Of a stretch of 64,000 nt of DNA, positions 11,768 through 23,334 are shown piece after piece. How positions within the stretch are numbered: position 1 is the stretch's first letter; each line of letters begins with the position of its first letter. A program made the translations under genes and the position numbers. Origin of the DNA: Candolleomyces eurysporus. Taxonomy: Eukaryota; Basidiomycota; Agaricomycetes; Agaricales; Psathyrellaceae. The notes under the pieces were generated by a model. That model saw nothing but the letters and a program-made list of their open reading frames with translations. It did not search any database and was not told where the DNA came from. The stretch covers positions 1 to 64,000 of the forward strand of contig JANBPK010000934.1 of assembly GCA_027579435.1 (NCBI GenBank), given 5' to 3'.

Positions 11768-14393
11768 CTAGTAGGAGGCGGCTAATCTCCGGGGAGATCG
11801 TATGCCTGCTCTCTCGGATACAACTGCAGGCTTTGGCCTGCGTATCTCCTGTTGATACCCCTCCCCACAGACTATCAAGGATTTTGAGAGGCACAAAGTT
11901 GGCGTAATTGTGGTTGAGTCGTGCGTATGTGGTACTTCCGAACTGAAGAACGTGACCCAACCTTTGCTTGGAACGCGTCGCAATTCATCCAAGACTGCTA
12001 ATGCCGTCACAAATGAGACAATCAATGAGGATATCTACCCCCAACCGGTGCCAGCCTGTCAGGTTATTAAACAGGAAAACGAGTAAAGTTCACCCGCACC
12101 TGTCCAAAGGTAACGCTTTCCGCAGTCAACGACCTTGTCGGGTCTGATAGAATGCAGAACTGAATCCACATGGCGTTCGGCGTCACCACCGTGACACCAA
12201 ACTTGAGTAGATGTGCACGGTGAAAGAGCCCTTTCCTAGTTCGACAATATCAGTAAACATGCCATTTCGAAAGGTTCTAAAAGATTCATTGAGGCTTACC
12301 TGATGTTGGCCCAAGAGACAGAATTTTTACCTTCAGATCGGGCGGTCGCACATAGCCAGCAGCTAATCCAGATGAACACTGGAAAGCAATTGGTGATAAG
12401 GATGGGGTCCGCGGTGTTGTATTTCAAATATTTGCTAGATATGTTTGTTGCTACGCCCAGAAGAATAAGGTTCAAAGATCCGATGGTGATGGACAAGGCA
12501 ATTCCAATGGGCCTACAGCACATACGCGTTTAGCTAGATGACGGTCCTCAGGATCCGGAGATGAGGGCTTACAGAAGTACCATCAGGAAAGGATTCCCTC
12601 GAGGCGATCTGGTAGCATGTTTCAGCCCCATGAGAATAGGTATCACCGCGTAGAAGCATACACAGTAAAGAACCAAATCTCTGATGGGTAGTGCAAGAGG
12701 ATACATATATCTGAAGCTTAGGTATAGCAAAACCAGAGCGGATACCCTATGCATGATGTACGTCAGCTCTGCTAAGCATCTGGTTCTGGTATAAGTCTGT
12801 TGGTACCTACAACGTTCTGAGACCCCGGGTTTTCCAGTTTCGGGACGCGTAGTCTATTCCAGGAGTTTTGACGACTTCTGTCCTCCACAATCCAAAGAAA
12901 AGGACCAGCACGATGGGAGTGTCGGCCCAAACCGGAGATTTAGGTAAGGGGAGAACATGAAGTTGGAGGATTCCAATGATGGATCTGGTAGTATAGTCGT
13001 CGACGAATGACGGGCTCCACTGCGAGACAAGTAGCTCCTCGGTCCATGTCACGATATCCGAACAGGTCTCCACCGTGTTCTTGGGCTCACGGGTACCTGC
13101 GGCGTCGTCAACGACCACCCTATAAAACGCCATAGTCAGCGATGCAAAACAGAAGGACGGGAGAGAGAACACAGCTACGTACTCCTCAACGTCTCCACGA
13201 CGCTGTCCGTGCGTGTGCCACCTGCGAGACAGCAAATGGCTGCCTTGAAGCCATCCGCAGCCCAGAGCGCATTGGACCACGAGAGACGCATTGACAATAA
13301 GGCCAGAAGACAACGACCAGAAATAATCGTGTTTACACGCGCGTTGAAAGAGTTGTAAAGTTCCCACCCAGGGAACATGCGCAGCGGAAATAAGGCCAAC
13401 TTGCAGAAGCAAAGCGAACAAATATAATGCCTTTACGCATTGCGATTCGAGACGATGTGATCTAAATCCCCACGATGCAAAAGAAGAATGGGGCTTCCTG
13501 AACAGCGATATAAGGCCGAGATACCATAGATAAAGAGTAGACGGGGAGGCCACGGCGACTGCAACAAATGTTACATGGGGAGGAGTGAGTCCCGTACGCG
13601 CTAGCGAGAAAAAGGCAGCTGTCAAGAGCGAATACTCGAGTATCAAGTGTGCGTAAAGCGTCGTCCTGACCAGTCTTCGGAAGTAAGCCAGGGCAATGGC
13701 TGGAAAGGTGAGATCGAAAGTTAGCCAGAACCAGCTGAACTTTGAGGTTAATGGCGCACTGACCCAATGCAATCGTAGTAAAGTAGACTGATTAACGGTT
13801 CCCAGGTTCAATATCTTGAGTTTTGAAATTGCACTCGGTTTAACAGACTCACCTGATATTTGCTGACCTAGGCCTGTCACATCCGGGTTCGGACATACTC
13901 CAAGCAAACAATGGTCTTCAGGGGGATCCATGCAGTAGGCCTGTAGGTAGCGCCGATTCTTCTTATCCCCTTCGACATAGGTAAACACAATTGGGGGAAA
14001 CGCCAAGGTTGTGAGGTTTGTCACCCTGTCCGGAGGCATCATCATGAGAGGTAGAAGCCAAAGGAATCGAGGAGCTCCAGCTTGCGTAGATATGAACAGA
14101 CAGGCTGGCCTTTTAAGAAACAGATCGACATCGGAACGCCAGGAACCCAAACATGGCCAGAAGTTTGTCTTGGATAGTTATCGGACCGCTCAATTCCCGT
14201 TTCAGCTCTCATTCGAGGCTTCGACTGGCTTCGACGACACAGCAATTCCATCCAATCGACTAAGAGATGACGCCCGCTTCACAGTGGGATGATCCACTGG
14301 CATTGAGTAAATGTAGCCGTCGAAGTTCGATGAGACCCAAGGCAGTGTATTCAACAGCATTGACGGAGCGTATATCATCGAGAAGTAGCGCAT
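11768..14393 (-). CDS. Multi-pass membrane protein of an uncharacterised agaricomycete family
   Basis: The gene has at least eight exons with short introns, encoding many hydrophobic segments. A clear extracellular-type motif, HCLLGVCPNPDVTGLGQQIS (about 13855-13915), precedes the first helices; I recall similar CPNPDVxGxG motifs in multi-helix proteins of mushroom fungi, but the function is unknown. Recognisable helix-coding stretches include those around 13560-13700, 12890-12970 and 12310-12520. Later exons encode a HLLKFGVTVVTPNAMWIQFC segment (about 12115-12235) and a final segment from 12022 down to the stop at 11768. The 5' end is uncertain: the ATG at 14393 is one option, and a later start after an upstream intron is equally possible. 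A decayed copy of its middle part lies at 17860-18240. The divergent neighbour is an F-box gene starting 180 bp away. Confidence 0.6.
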
Positions 14394-14572
14394 AGTGGGC
14401 ACATCGGGAGGCGAGAATTAATCCATAACTCGGGACCGACCTGGCACCATCATGGCGTCATGGCGTTGTTTGGAGATGTTAGGTTTATAAGGTGTTATCT
14501 CTTCCACAATTGGCACAAGCAAAGTCCCTCCTCTCTTCTTCCAGTCTAGCGATCCTTCAGTCACTGGAGGGA

Positions 14573-16321
14573 ATGGAAGGTCTTCCTCCCGAGATCCAGT
14601 TGTCAATCATTGAGGATCTCGGTGTTTTGGACATCTTCCACCTGCAACAGGTATGAACTATGGCCACGGCTTTGTACTTTCTCTTCGTCTAATTAGATAA
14701 TCGCAGACGTGTAAAAGCTTCTACAAGTTTATCGAAGCCTTTGAGCATGTAATTTGGCGTAAATGTCTCCAGAGACAATGCACGCAGAACGGGCTTTTCT
14801 GGCCGTCGTATCGCAAGCATGCGACATCTGACGAGTTCAAGGATGCTTGCACGGCCAACGTCCGTTTTCGAAATGCCAGCCGAAAACGGAGTGATCGGTC
14901 AACGAGCACTGTCCCTTCAACTGTGACGAAGATAGACTTTGATCTGATCCCCTTTGACGAGGTTTACTTGGTTCCCGGTGGACGCTTTCTAATCACCTTC
15001 GACAGACTCTTCTTACGAATTTGGAGTTTGTATCCAGATGCAGTGCGGGACGATCCGCCCAAAGTTCAGCTCATCAGCTCATACCACATGCAACACATAT
15101 TCTCCGGCATAGCTTATGTGGACGTCGTCGATGATACGAAACTTCAAATTCTAGTTTTCGGGACAACGGAGTCAGTATCTTTTCTTTCGAGCTGTCAATT
15201 CCCCTCATGCGCCGTCTTATAGATCTAATCTTGAAAACCAAGAAATCACTTCTCTCCTGCGTTTAGAGCTCACTATACAAGATGATGACACCAATTTTTC
15301 GTTTCGAAAGTTGGGTCTCATTCAATTCCTACATGATGCGGGCGAAGATTTAGGAACTGTCACGATTCCCGATGGCGGCGACATAGTCGTGTTTCAAACC
15401 AGTTGTGGAATCGCAATGGCGTGGGACTCCGTTCATAATAACTGCTTCGGATGGCGACCTGGGAACATAGATGATCTCTACCACTTTGAGGTTCGTCAAT
15501 CTCTTGTTTCCTTTCTTTCCTAACTAATATCCCGCAATCTCAATCAGCTATTTTCAAACCATGAATTCATATTCTACGTCAACGGCTCAGGTATCCACGG
15601 CTTCAAGATACCCACTCTTCAGCCAATAACTGAGAAATGTCTGAACCTCTCATCTTTCTCCGACAATACTTTATCCCCGTCGTTCTTCATCCCTCACACC
15701 CGTCCTTACGACATAATGAACCCGGCAGATATCATCAGCCCGTGTCCTCTCCCCCTCGTCTCGGATCAAAAATCACTTGTCTACATCGTCAAGGTCAAAA
15801 AAGATGATTGCAAGGATGATGAATACCTGGACACTTTCCGGCTCCATTGGTACCAATTCTGCTTCAACTCGGACAATCCTGGGTCAAGCACCTTGACGCT
15901 GCTCGACACGACTTCCCCGGGCAGCGACTATAAGAACGGCCTCAATCCGCATGCGACTTACTACACGTACGGAGACCAGATAGCCATCATTTGGGAAGAC
16001 GAAGATGATACAGAAGGGCATGATTCATTCTACCTATCGCTTTTTCCAACACCGAACTCCCTCTTATCCCCTTTGACCTCCTCGCGTGCTGGTATTCCTG
16101 ACTCCCAAAGCAAGGAAGAAGACAACTTCGAAGTCGTGCCTTTTGCTCGATATCCTGTAGCACCAGACGACGACACCGTGCCTGTTGTACTTGATCATCA
16201 ATTCTGCATACATACTGGCAAGGCCATTGTGCATTGCTGGGTTCCAGAGAACAATGCGTGTTGGGTGGATTGGTACAATTTTGTGGAGAAGAGGGACTGG
16301 TACGTTGTTTCGAGCATTTGA
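14573..16321 (+). CDS. F-box protein, copy A of a tandem duplicate
   Basis: The start at 14573 begins MEGLPPEIQLSIIEDLGVL, a typical F-box opening; F-box proteins recruit substrates to SCF ubiquitin ligases through Skp1. Exon 1 is 14573-14650, intron 14651-14706, and exon 2 runs 14707-15170. Further introns lie at about 15171-15222 and 15490-15546. The rest (about 450 residues) is rich in beta-type segments with repeated GW, FYVNG and LHW motifs, perhaps a substrate-binding propeller-like domain; I do not recognise a named family. It is closely similar over its whole length to the gene at 18464-20193. The 3' ends differ: the position that is TAG in the other copy reads TGG here, extending this protein by a few residues. 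Confidence 0.82.
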
Positions 16322-16821
16322 ACTGAGACACCAGTATCGAACTAACGTGACCGACCTAGCGCAAAAGCTGAAAACCCTGCCAAGAGACCATTGCTTATGA
16401 GCTGAAAGAATGTCGAGCGTGTACCGATACGGCCGGGCTTGGAATCGCATACTTCGATGGATGTAAGCGGCAGCGAGAATATTCACAATTAACAGTGGTG
16501 CTAGTCTACCAAGTCGTTAACCTGCGAGAAAGTTATACATTGTCTCTTTCTTTCAGATATAACTACAAGCATTCAATGTCTAAGCAGTTCATGAAGACCT
16601 TCTTGAATGTCGAGCCAGGATACAAACCTCCCTTCAAATTGGACAGCCGTGCTTATCCAACTGATCCAGACGAAAACAATTTGTGACGAAAAACGCGTTC
16701 AAAGCATTAAACTTCAGATATTTGCTAAGGATGGTCGGTCTTATGCAGACAAAAAATAAGCTCGAGCACCAATCGTGACACATGATGGACAAGTAGCTCC
16801 TAAAGGGCTACATAAAAGATA
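16322..16821. other. Intergenic region after F-box copy A
   Basis: An open frame of 63 residues at 16495-16686 has no recognisable motif and no ATG-proximal signals. It could be an exon of something larger, but I cannot support it. Confidence 0.3.
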
Positions 16822-17649
16822 ATGCTAGAGATGCAACATCGAAAGTACCAATTTGATTGGTGGTGTTCATGTTGCAGGCTTCTAGTAGACGCTGTGAAAA
16901 AAAATCTTTTCACTTGTGTTTGTCAGGCTGAATGGAAGATGGCCCGGACTCTCACCGCCGACCCATCTATGCTCAAGGCCTCTGCAGACCAAACCACAAG
17001 CCAATTTGGTCGAGCCAGCTGCCCCACGGCACGCCCCGTTCGCGTCAAGGTTGGAACTCAGTTAGATTCGAACCGCAGTCGGTTGCTTATATTCACGCAT
17101 ACTAGGCCACCCCCAACCCCCTTCCCAAACTTCCCACTAACGCGCTCCTTTCTTCAAGTCCACATGCGTGCCAAGACCGGGTCAATCAAAGTTGTTCAGG
17201 TCCATCGCGTACGTACACAAGCATCCACAAAATCCTACTTGCATCGTCAACTTGAGGGCGTCGGCACTCACCCAGAAGAGGGAGATAACAAGGGTCCTCC
17301 TGCAACTGCCCCCTCCGAGGGCACAAAGAAGATTTCTACACTCGTCGATAAATACGACATAGAGTATCGTAAAGCTCTCGATCTCTGCAAAGACCTCGAA
17401 AAGCAAATGGACGTGCTCAGAAACCTCACCAGCCAATTCCATGAACTGAACACGTATTTCATCATCAACAGAAAAGCTGAAGAAGTGAAAATACTTGGAG
17501 CCATTCTGCCAGTGGGTGTGTACGCTCTATCTTCTTCTTTGTCGTCTTTACTAAGAAAGAGGATTCCAATAGTCACACGCCGTTGCCCTTTTTCAACCAG
17601 TGACGTAGATGTAGATGTTGAAATGAAGGAGAACATGCCCGATCTTTAA
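16822..17649 (+). CDS. Hypothetical protein with a coiled-coil segment
   Basis: This is an unbroken frame of 275 residues, or 237 if the ATG at 16936 is used. I do not recognise a family. The middle is basic and polar. A heptad-like stretch at about 17340-17500 (KYDIEYRKALDLCKDLEKQM and on) suggests a coiled coil, followed by a short hydrophobic segment ILGAILPVGVYAL that might anchor it in a membrane, then an acidic DVDVDVEM end. It lies between the two F-box duplicates and has no counterpart elsewhere in the window. An intron near 17150-17210 is possible. It may be lineage-specific or non-coding. Confidence 0.4.
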   Translation: MLEMQHRKYQFDWWCSCCRLLVDAVKKNLFTCVCQAEWKMARTLTADPSMLKASADQTTSQFGRASCPTARPVRVKVGTQLDSNRSRLLIFTHTRPPPTPFPNFPLTRSFLQVHMRAKTGSIKVVQVHRVRTQASTKSYLHRQLEGVGTHPEEGDNKGPPATAPSEGTKKISTLVDKYDIEYRKALDLCKDLEKQMDVLRNLTSQFHELNTYFIINRKAEEVKILGAILPVGVYALSSSLSSLLRKRIPIVTRRCPFSTSDVDVDVEMKENMPDL

Positions 17650-17859
17650 AACATTTATGTCCACTTGTTCTTTGTATTCTAAGCTGAATCACATTTATAT
17701 CTATCACACCTTTGATTCTGCAATCAGGCATTGAAACGTTCAAAAATAATATAAGGGAAGATACAATTTGACAACAGCCAAGAAATAGATGGGAAACGAA
17801 GTAAGATCTACTCCACAGGCGAAAAGATATCATGAATATCAACCTCAACCGCTCACGTA

Positions 17860-18240
17860 GGAGAATCAAATCTCTGATGCATGGGGCAAGCGGATGGCTA
17901 GGTATATCAAAGCTAGAACAGAGACCCCGTACAGATTTGGACGTTAGGGTTTGCACGTCGTCGGTGCTCACTCGGGGTGCGTACATTGCTTGTAGACCCC
18001 ATCACCCCAAACCTTCCATCTTTCGGACGCAATGCTGATTGTAAAGACTAGATCAATCTCTGACATCCAAAGGACCAGCACGATGGGAGAGTCAGCCCCA
18101 AATTCGGATTTGGGGAAAACTTGAAATTACAAGATTGCAACAATCGACGTGCCCATGTTTCTGTCCACAAGTAGTGGACTCCAGCATGCAGTGATACGAG
18201 TAGGTCCTCCGTCCATTTCACAACACAAAGCTCCAGGTCC
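17860..18240 (-). pseudogene. Relic of the multi-pass membrane protein gene
   Basis: Two blocks match the membrane gene at 12650-13070 in the same orientation: 17866-17975 resembles 12675-12845, and 18065-18240 resembles 12890-13065, including a shared aggaccagcacgatgggag run (18070-18088). No reading frame is preserved and the 5' half is missing. Its position just upstream of the second F-box copy mirrors the layout at 11768-14573, so it is best explained as the decayed half of a duplicated gene pair. Confidence 0.65.
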
Positions 18241-18251
18241 TTTCGTTTGTG

Positions 18252-18336
18252 GTCGTTTGGTGGTCGTCGCCGTTGAATGGTGGAGCGTGACGAATTTGAA
18301 CGCGTTACGCTCGTGGTAAGTGACGTGACTGACGCG
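18252..18336. promoter_or_regulatory. Copy of the SMC1 upstream segment, with MluI box
   Basis: The sequence around 18274-18336 is nearly identical to 11555-11613, including the aacgcgtt palindrome (18299-18306) and the gtgacgtgactgacgcg stretch. It lies about 160 bp before the start of F-box copy B. If functional it would place that gene under a G1/S-type element. Similarity is seen directly; function is inference. Confidence 0.6.
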
Positions 18337-18463
18337 CCTTCATGCGGGAGGCGAGTAACACGCGCTGTTTGATACTGTTAGGTTTACCAGATGTCACCTT
18401 CGCTGGAAACTGCGATCATGTAAGTCCTCATCTCTAACCTTAACAGTCTGCTGCGAAGGCGCT

Positions 18464-20193
18464 ATGAAAGGCCTTCCTCCCGAAATCCAGTTGCTGATCA
18501 TTGAAAATCTCGATGTTCTGGACGTCTTCCATCTGCAACAGGTACGTAAATGGCATGGCACTTCTCTCCATGTTTTGCTCAAGTACTTGGGTTTGTAGAC
18601 GTGTAAATACCTCTACAAGCTCATCGAGGCCTTTGACCATGTAATCTGGCGCAAATGTCTCCAGCAACAATGCACGCAGAATGGGCTGTTCTGGCCATCG
18701 TATCGCAAACATGCAACATCTGACGAGTTCAAGGATGCTTGCACGACCAACCTCCGTTTTCGAAATGCCAGCCGAAAATGGGAGGATAGGTCAGCAAGCA
18801 CTATTCCTTCAACCGTGGAGAAGCTAGAGTTTGACTGGGTTCCCTTCGACGAGTTTTACCTGGTCCCCGGTGGACGATTCCTGATCACATTGCACAAACT
18901 CTTCTTCCGGATCTGGAGTTTATACCCATCCACGTTGCGGAATGACGCACCCAAAGTTGGGTACACCGACGTATACTACATGCAGTGTCCGTTCTCTGGC
19001 ATAGCTTATGCAAATGTCGTCCACGGCACCAAGATCGAACTACTCCTGTCTGGGACAACAAAGTCGGTAGCATTATCTTTGAACCGTCAATTCGTCTCAC
19101 CCACCGCCTATAGGTCTGATCATGAGGACCAGGAAATGACTTCACTGCTGCATCTAGAAATCACTATCGAAGATGGTTCCGACATGGTGTTTTCATTTCG
19201 GAAATCAGGCCTCATTCAATTCCTACATGGTGAGGGCGAAGATACACCAAATCTCACGATTCTTGGCGACGGGAACATAGTCGTGTTTCAGACCAGCTCT
19301 GGAATCACAATGGCATGGGACTCCGCTCATCACCACTGCTTCGGCTGGAGACCCGAGGGCATAGGCGATGCTGTTTGCGACTGGGAGGTCCGTCGATCCT
19401 TTGTTTCCCTTCGTCTGTACCTGGCATCTTAAATGTTGCCCAGCTGTTTTCAAACGACGAGTTCGTCTTCTACGTCAACGGCTCAGGTGTCCATGGCTTC
19501 AAAATTCCCCCCCTTCAGCCGATAACTGAGGAATATGTCACTCTGTCCTCTTTTTCCGACAACAGATTCTCCTCGTCATTCTTCATCCCTCATATCCGCC
19601 CTTACGACATAACGGATTCAGCATGCATCATCAGCCAAGAGAATTGCTTTCCCATCTCAGATCAACAACCCGTTATCTACATCATCAAGGAAATAGAGGA
19701 TAATGACGACGATGACTCGACCACAATCCTCCTCCATTGGTACCAATTCCGTTTCGACTCGAGCAATCCTGGGTCGAGCACTCTAACACTGCTGGACACA
19801 ACATCTCTCAAACGCGACTGTCGGAGAAGCCTCTCTCCATGTAGGACCTACAACGTATGGGGAGATCAAGTAGCCATTGTTTGGGAAAGTGAGGACGAAG
19901 ATGACTCAGAACAACTGCATACTTCGTTCTACCTATCGCTTTCTACGATACCGAGCTCCCCTACCCCTTCGTCCTTTTCGCGTGCTAGTAGTCCTAATTC
20001 CCAAGGAAAGGCAAAAGAAAACTTCAAAATTTTACCCTTTGCCCGGTATCCTGTAGCACCAGACGACGATACCGTGCCTGTTCCACTAGGTCGTGCGTTT
20101 TGTCCACATACTGGGAAAGCCGCTGTGCATTGCTGGGTTCCAGAAAATGACGAATCATGGGTAGATTGGTACGATTTTGTAGCGAAGGACTAG
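18464..20193 (+). CDS. F-box protein, copy B of a tandem duplicate
   Basis: It begins MKGLPPEIQLLIIENLDVL, an F-box, and matches the gene at 14573-16321 in exon layout and along its length (for example the shared HATSDEFKDAC, LVPGGRFLIT and MAWDS segments). Exon 1 is 18464-18541 and intron 1 is 18542-18598; later introns lie near 19075-19122 and 19386-19442. The frame appears intact to the TAG at 20193. As an F-box protein it would link an unknown substrate to SCF ubiquitination. The C-terminal part is acidic and Ser-rich before the conserved FARYPVAPDDDTVPV motif. Unlike copy A, its upstream region contains the SMC1-like cell-cycle segment. Confidence 0.82.
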
Positions 20194-20491
20194 TACATTT
20201 TTCTGAATGATATTATAACCGGGAGACCAGTATCGAAGTAAATGCGTGACCCACAATGCTGGCTGAATGAGGGCACTTAGCATGCACTAGTTTTGTGCAC
20301 CCAGTGGCGGGGCGAAGACAACACACTCGGGGGGTGAATAACGAAGCTTGGAATATCATATCATAGTAACGGCACTGCAATAGGAAGATACTCGTTAGGT
20401 TGGTAAGTATTGAACACATTCAAAGACCATAACAATGAGTACTACTTTATATCCATGAACGGGACAAACAAAAGGCCCATACCAATCTAAA
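20194..20491. other. Short convergent intergenic region
   Basis: This stretch lies between the stop of F-box copy B and the stop of the minus-strand NLR gene. I see no gene or repeat. Confidence 0.4.
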
Positions 20492-23334
20492 CTAATCCCC
20501 CAGTTCCTTCTGCAACGTCACAAGTTCGTCCAGATGACAGTCACTCATCGTCACGTCGAAGTGTCTTTGGAGGAGGGACGCCAATGTGCGCAACGTCGAG
20601 CTACGAAAGCTATGCCCGTCTTGGTAGTGTTCGACAACGAGCTCCCGGGTGTACAGAATCGCTTCTTCCAGATCACAGAGCGACTGGCCGATTGCAAATC
20701 GAGTTAGGAGGGCGTTGGTAAAATCAGCGAGGGACGCCGTGCGATCTATGCGTTTTCCGGGGTACTCTGTGATTGATTCACGGAATAGAGGAATGGCTTC
20801 ATCGAGGTCGGCTTCAGATCCTTTTTTCTCGAAGCGGGAAAGGAGCACCTTCCCGAGACGGATGAGTGACACGTCGCGGTATGGGTCGAGGGGAGATCCT
20901 AAACTGAAGGCTTCACGGAGGGCTGAGATGGCTTCCTCGAGGGTAGACATCGACTTGGTTTGTCCATAGAGCGCACACAAAGCGGCTCCGAGATTGTTGA
21001 GAGACTGAAGGCGGTCTGGATGGTGTAACGGCTGAAGATCGAGTGCTTGATGATACAGGGAGATGGCCTCCTCAACGTGGGGTATAAACATGGTTTGTTC
21101 GAACAGTGAAAGGAACGCGGTTCCGAGCATGTTGAGCGTTCGGGCGCGAGCAGCCACTAGGTGGGAGGACTGCTGAAGACCAAGTGCATCACGATGCCGC
21201 GTAATGGCTTCCTCCACGTGAGGAACGGATCGACTGTACCGATACAGCGAATGAAGGGCAATGCCAAGATTGTTGAGCAGTTGGGGGCGGTCGGGATGAG
21301 GAGACGGAAGGCGAGAGAGTGCTTCCCGATGTCTTGTGACGGCCTCCTCAGCGTGAGGGATGGAACCGGTATGTTCGAATAGGGAATGGAGCGCAATTCC
21401 AAGACTATTCAGTGATTCGTACCTCTGTGGATGGGGTGGAAGCCGAAGGCCGAGTTCTTCACGATGGACGGCAACGGCTTGCTCAACGTAATCGACGGCG
21501 TTGATGCGGGCGGACAGTGCGCGTAATGTAATCCCAAGCGAATTGAGCGCCTGCGAGCGGTACGGGTGGAGTTCGACCAGCTCCCTTTGCATCTGGACAA
21601 TCACCCCAAGGTCGGCAGCGTCGAACTGGGGAATAGCGGAATCCCAATGCCGCTGACCATCTTCTAGTGCATAACGCACTGCAGCTGATTGTTTGCTAGG
21701 CTGAATTACCACTTCAGGGTTTCGCCGACGCATCCCCAGTTCGCAGGTGATACACTGAATGAAAAGGCGGGCATGAAACGAAGGGGCTGCAAAGAAGCGT
21801 CCGGATCGGCTCTCGGTTGTAAGGAAATCGCGGAGGGAGGTGTGAAAGAAGGTGACGGGTGCATCATCAGTGCCTGGAACTTGAATTATAGCTTGCAAGT
21901 CGACAAGGACCTGCGACACCTGATGGGCTTCAATGTCGAGGAGCTCGGCGATCCCAGATATTGGGAGTGGCCTTGCGAGGAGTGCGATATTCGAAAGGAT
22001 GTTGGTGAAATGGGGAAGGTGTTCCGCACGTGCGAGGGTTTGCAAGTAGAGAGCATCAAGTCCAGGGTTAATGTTGAGAGCCAGCGGAAGGCGATCCATG
22101 GGCGTCGAGCTGTCCTCCTTGGAATTCTGCTCAAATATAAATTTGAACAGTGTCGATGCGAAAATGAAAGATCCACCAATGTGATCCACCAGTTTTTCGG
22201 CGTCCGAACGGCTTGGCCATGAACCATTCTGCCGAACGTACGCTTGGATGATAGGGTTTGCTTTCATCTGCGCATCGAATACGGTACGCATAAATGCTTG
22301 AATGTCGTTCCTGGAGCAAAAGCTGGCCAGGTCCTTCAGGCATACTCCACCATCCTTGAGACAAGAAGAATGAATGTGTTGCTCGACGCGACTGGTAATA
22401 AAGAGGCGAAGTGGAATGGAAGGGTGTTGTTTGAAGAATTTGAGGGCGCTGGTGATGAATTCTTGGACGCCTTCCTTGTCTTCGCACTCATCGAGACCAT
22501 CGATGACGATGAGATACGGTTTGGTAAATAAGGATTTGGCGCGGGACTTTCGACCAACCACAGCCTTGAATGGTTCGTACACCAAGTACTGAAGGCGAGC
22601 GCTTAACGACAAACTCGAGTTGGTGGTGAGTAGGTCGGGCTCAGCCATGGCGGCATCTTCGATGAGCTCTGCCGTTTCAGGGAGGGCCATCGCCATCTGA
22701 CTCGCCAAGGTGTTCGGAAGCCTTCCTATCCTGCTTCTGTCACCTGCGTTTCGGAAGAAAAAGAAGGTGGCCAGCAAGCGGCCACCGCCCTGAACTCGTT
22801 CGGAAACCTCTTGAGAAATGGCCGACTTTCCGCAGCCTGCGGGACCGTATACCCAAAGGATGTGCTGCCTTTGGAGTAAAACGCTACTTGAAGCCCAGGA
22901 GACTATTGAGTACTCCTTTCCGCGTTCCTGGGAGACAGGCCGAGTCTGGAGGCGACTTCTTCCGATTCCGAGTATGGGATGCATCTCTAATTGGCCGAAG
23001 GAGCTCGAACAAAACTATGGCGACAGAGCGGTCAGATTCAGGGGAGAGAGGGCTGAAGGGCTAAGGGCTGCTTACTCTTGTGCTCAGGGTGCGTCGGCGG
23101 TTGAATGAGGTCCCCCTCCACCCGGTAAGCCGACAGCTGGCCGATAAATGTGCTGTGTGCTCCCTCCAAGACGTTCATATTAGTTCTCGACCGTCGTGTG
23201 AGTGGAACAGCTGGCAATGGCGGTGGAGGAAAGAAAGTTGGAGAGTCTCTTGCGGTGGGTTCGCTGACATTTGCTGTTGACTTCCTGGGAACTTTGAACT
23301 CGACGACTGAAACGTCCGCCACAGGACAAAGCAC
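20492..23334 (-). pseudogene. NACHT-TPR NLR protein, locus 1, with a frameshift before the NACHT domain
   Basis: NLR proteins are cytoplasmic receptors that oligomerise on ligand binding; in fungi some control non-self recognition and cell death. The main frame (22984-20492, 830 residues if the ATG at 22984 is used) has Walker A GPAGCGKSA, Walker B YLIVIDGLDECED, a winged-helix-like region, and then about seven 42-residue TPR units of the NNLGIALHSLY...EEAITRHR type. Upstream exons encode NMNVLEGAHSTFIGQLSAYR (to about 23067), then after a short intron LFELLRPIRDASHTRNRKK. That conserved leader is in a different frame from the NACHT: compared with the loci at 39.6-42.5 and 61.4-64 kb, five nucleotides are missing at about 22903-22908. 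The gene is either dead or re-started at an internal ATG just before the P-loop, which would lose the leader. Confidence 0.85.

Noticed and set aside
21689..22531. Plus-strand frames of 95-177 residues inside NLR locus 1
   Set aside because: Antisense of the NACHT coding sequence; the same shadows recur at the other NLR loci.
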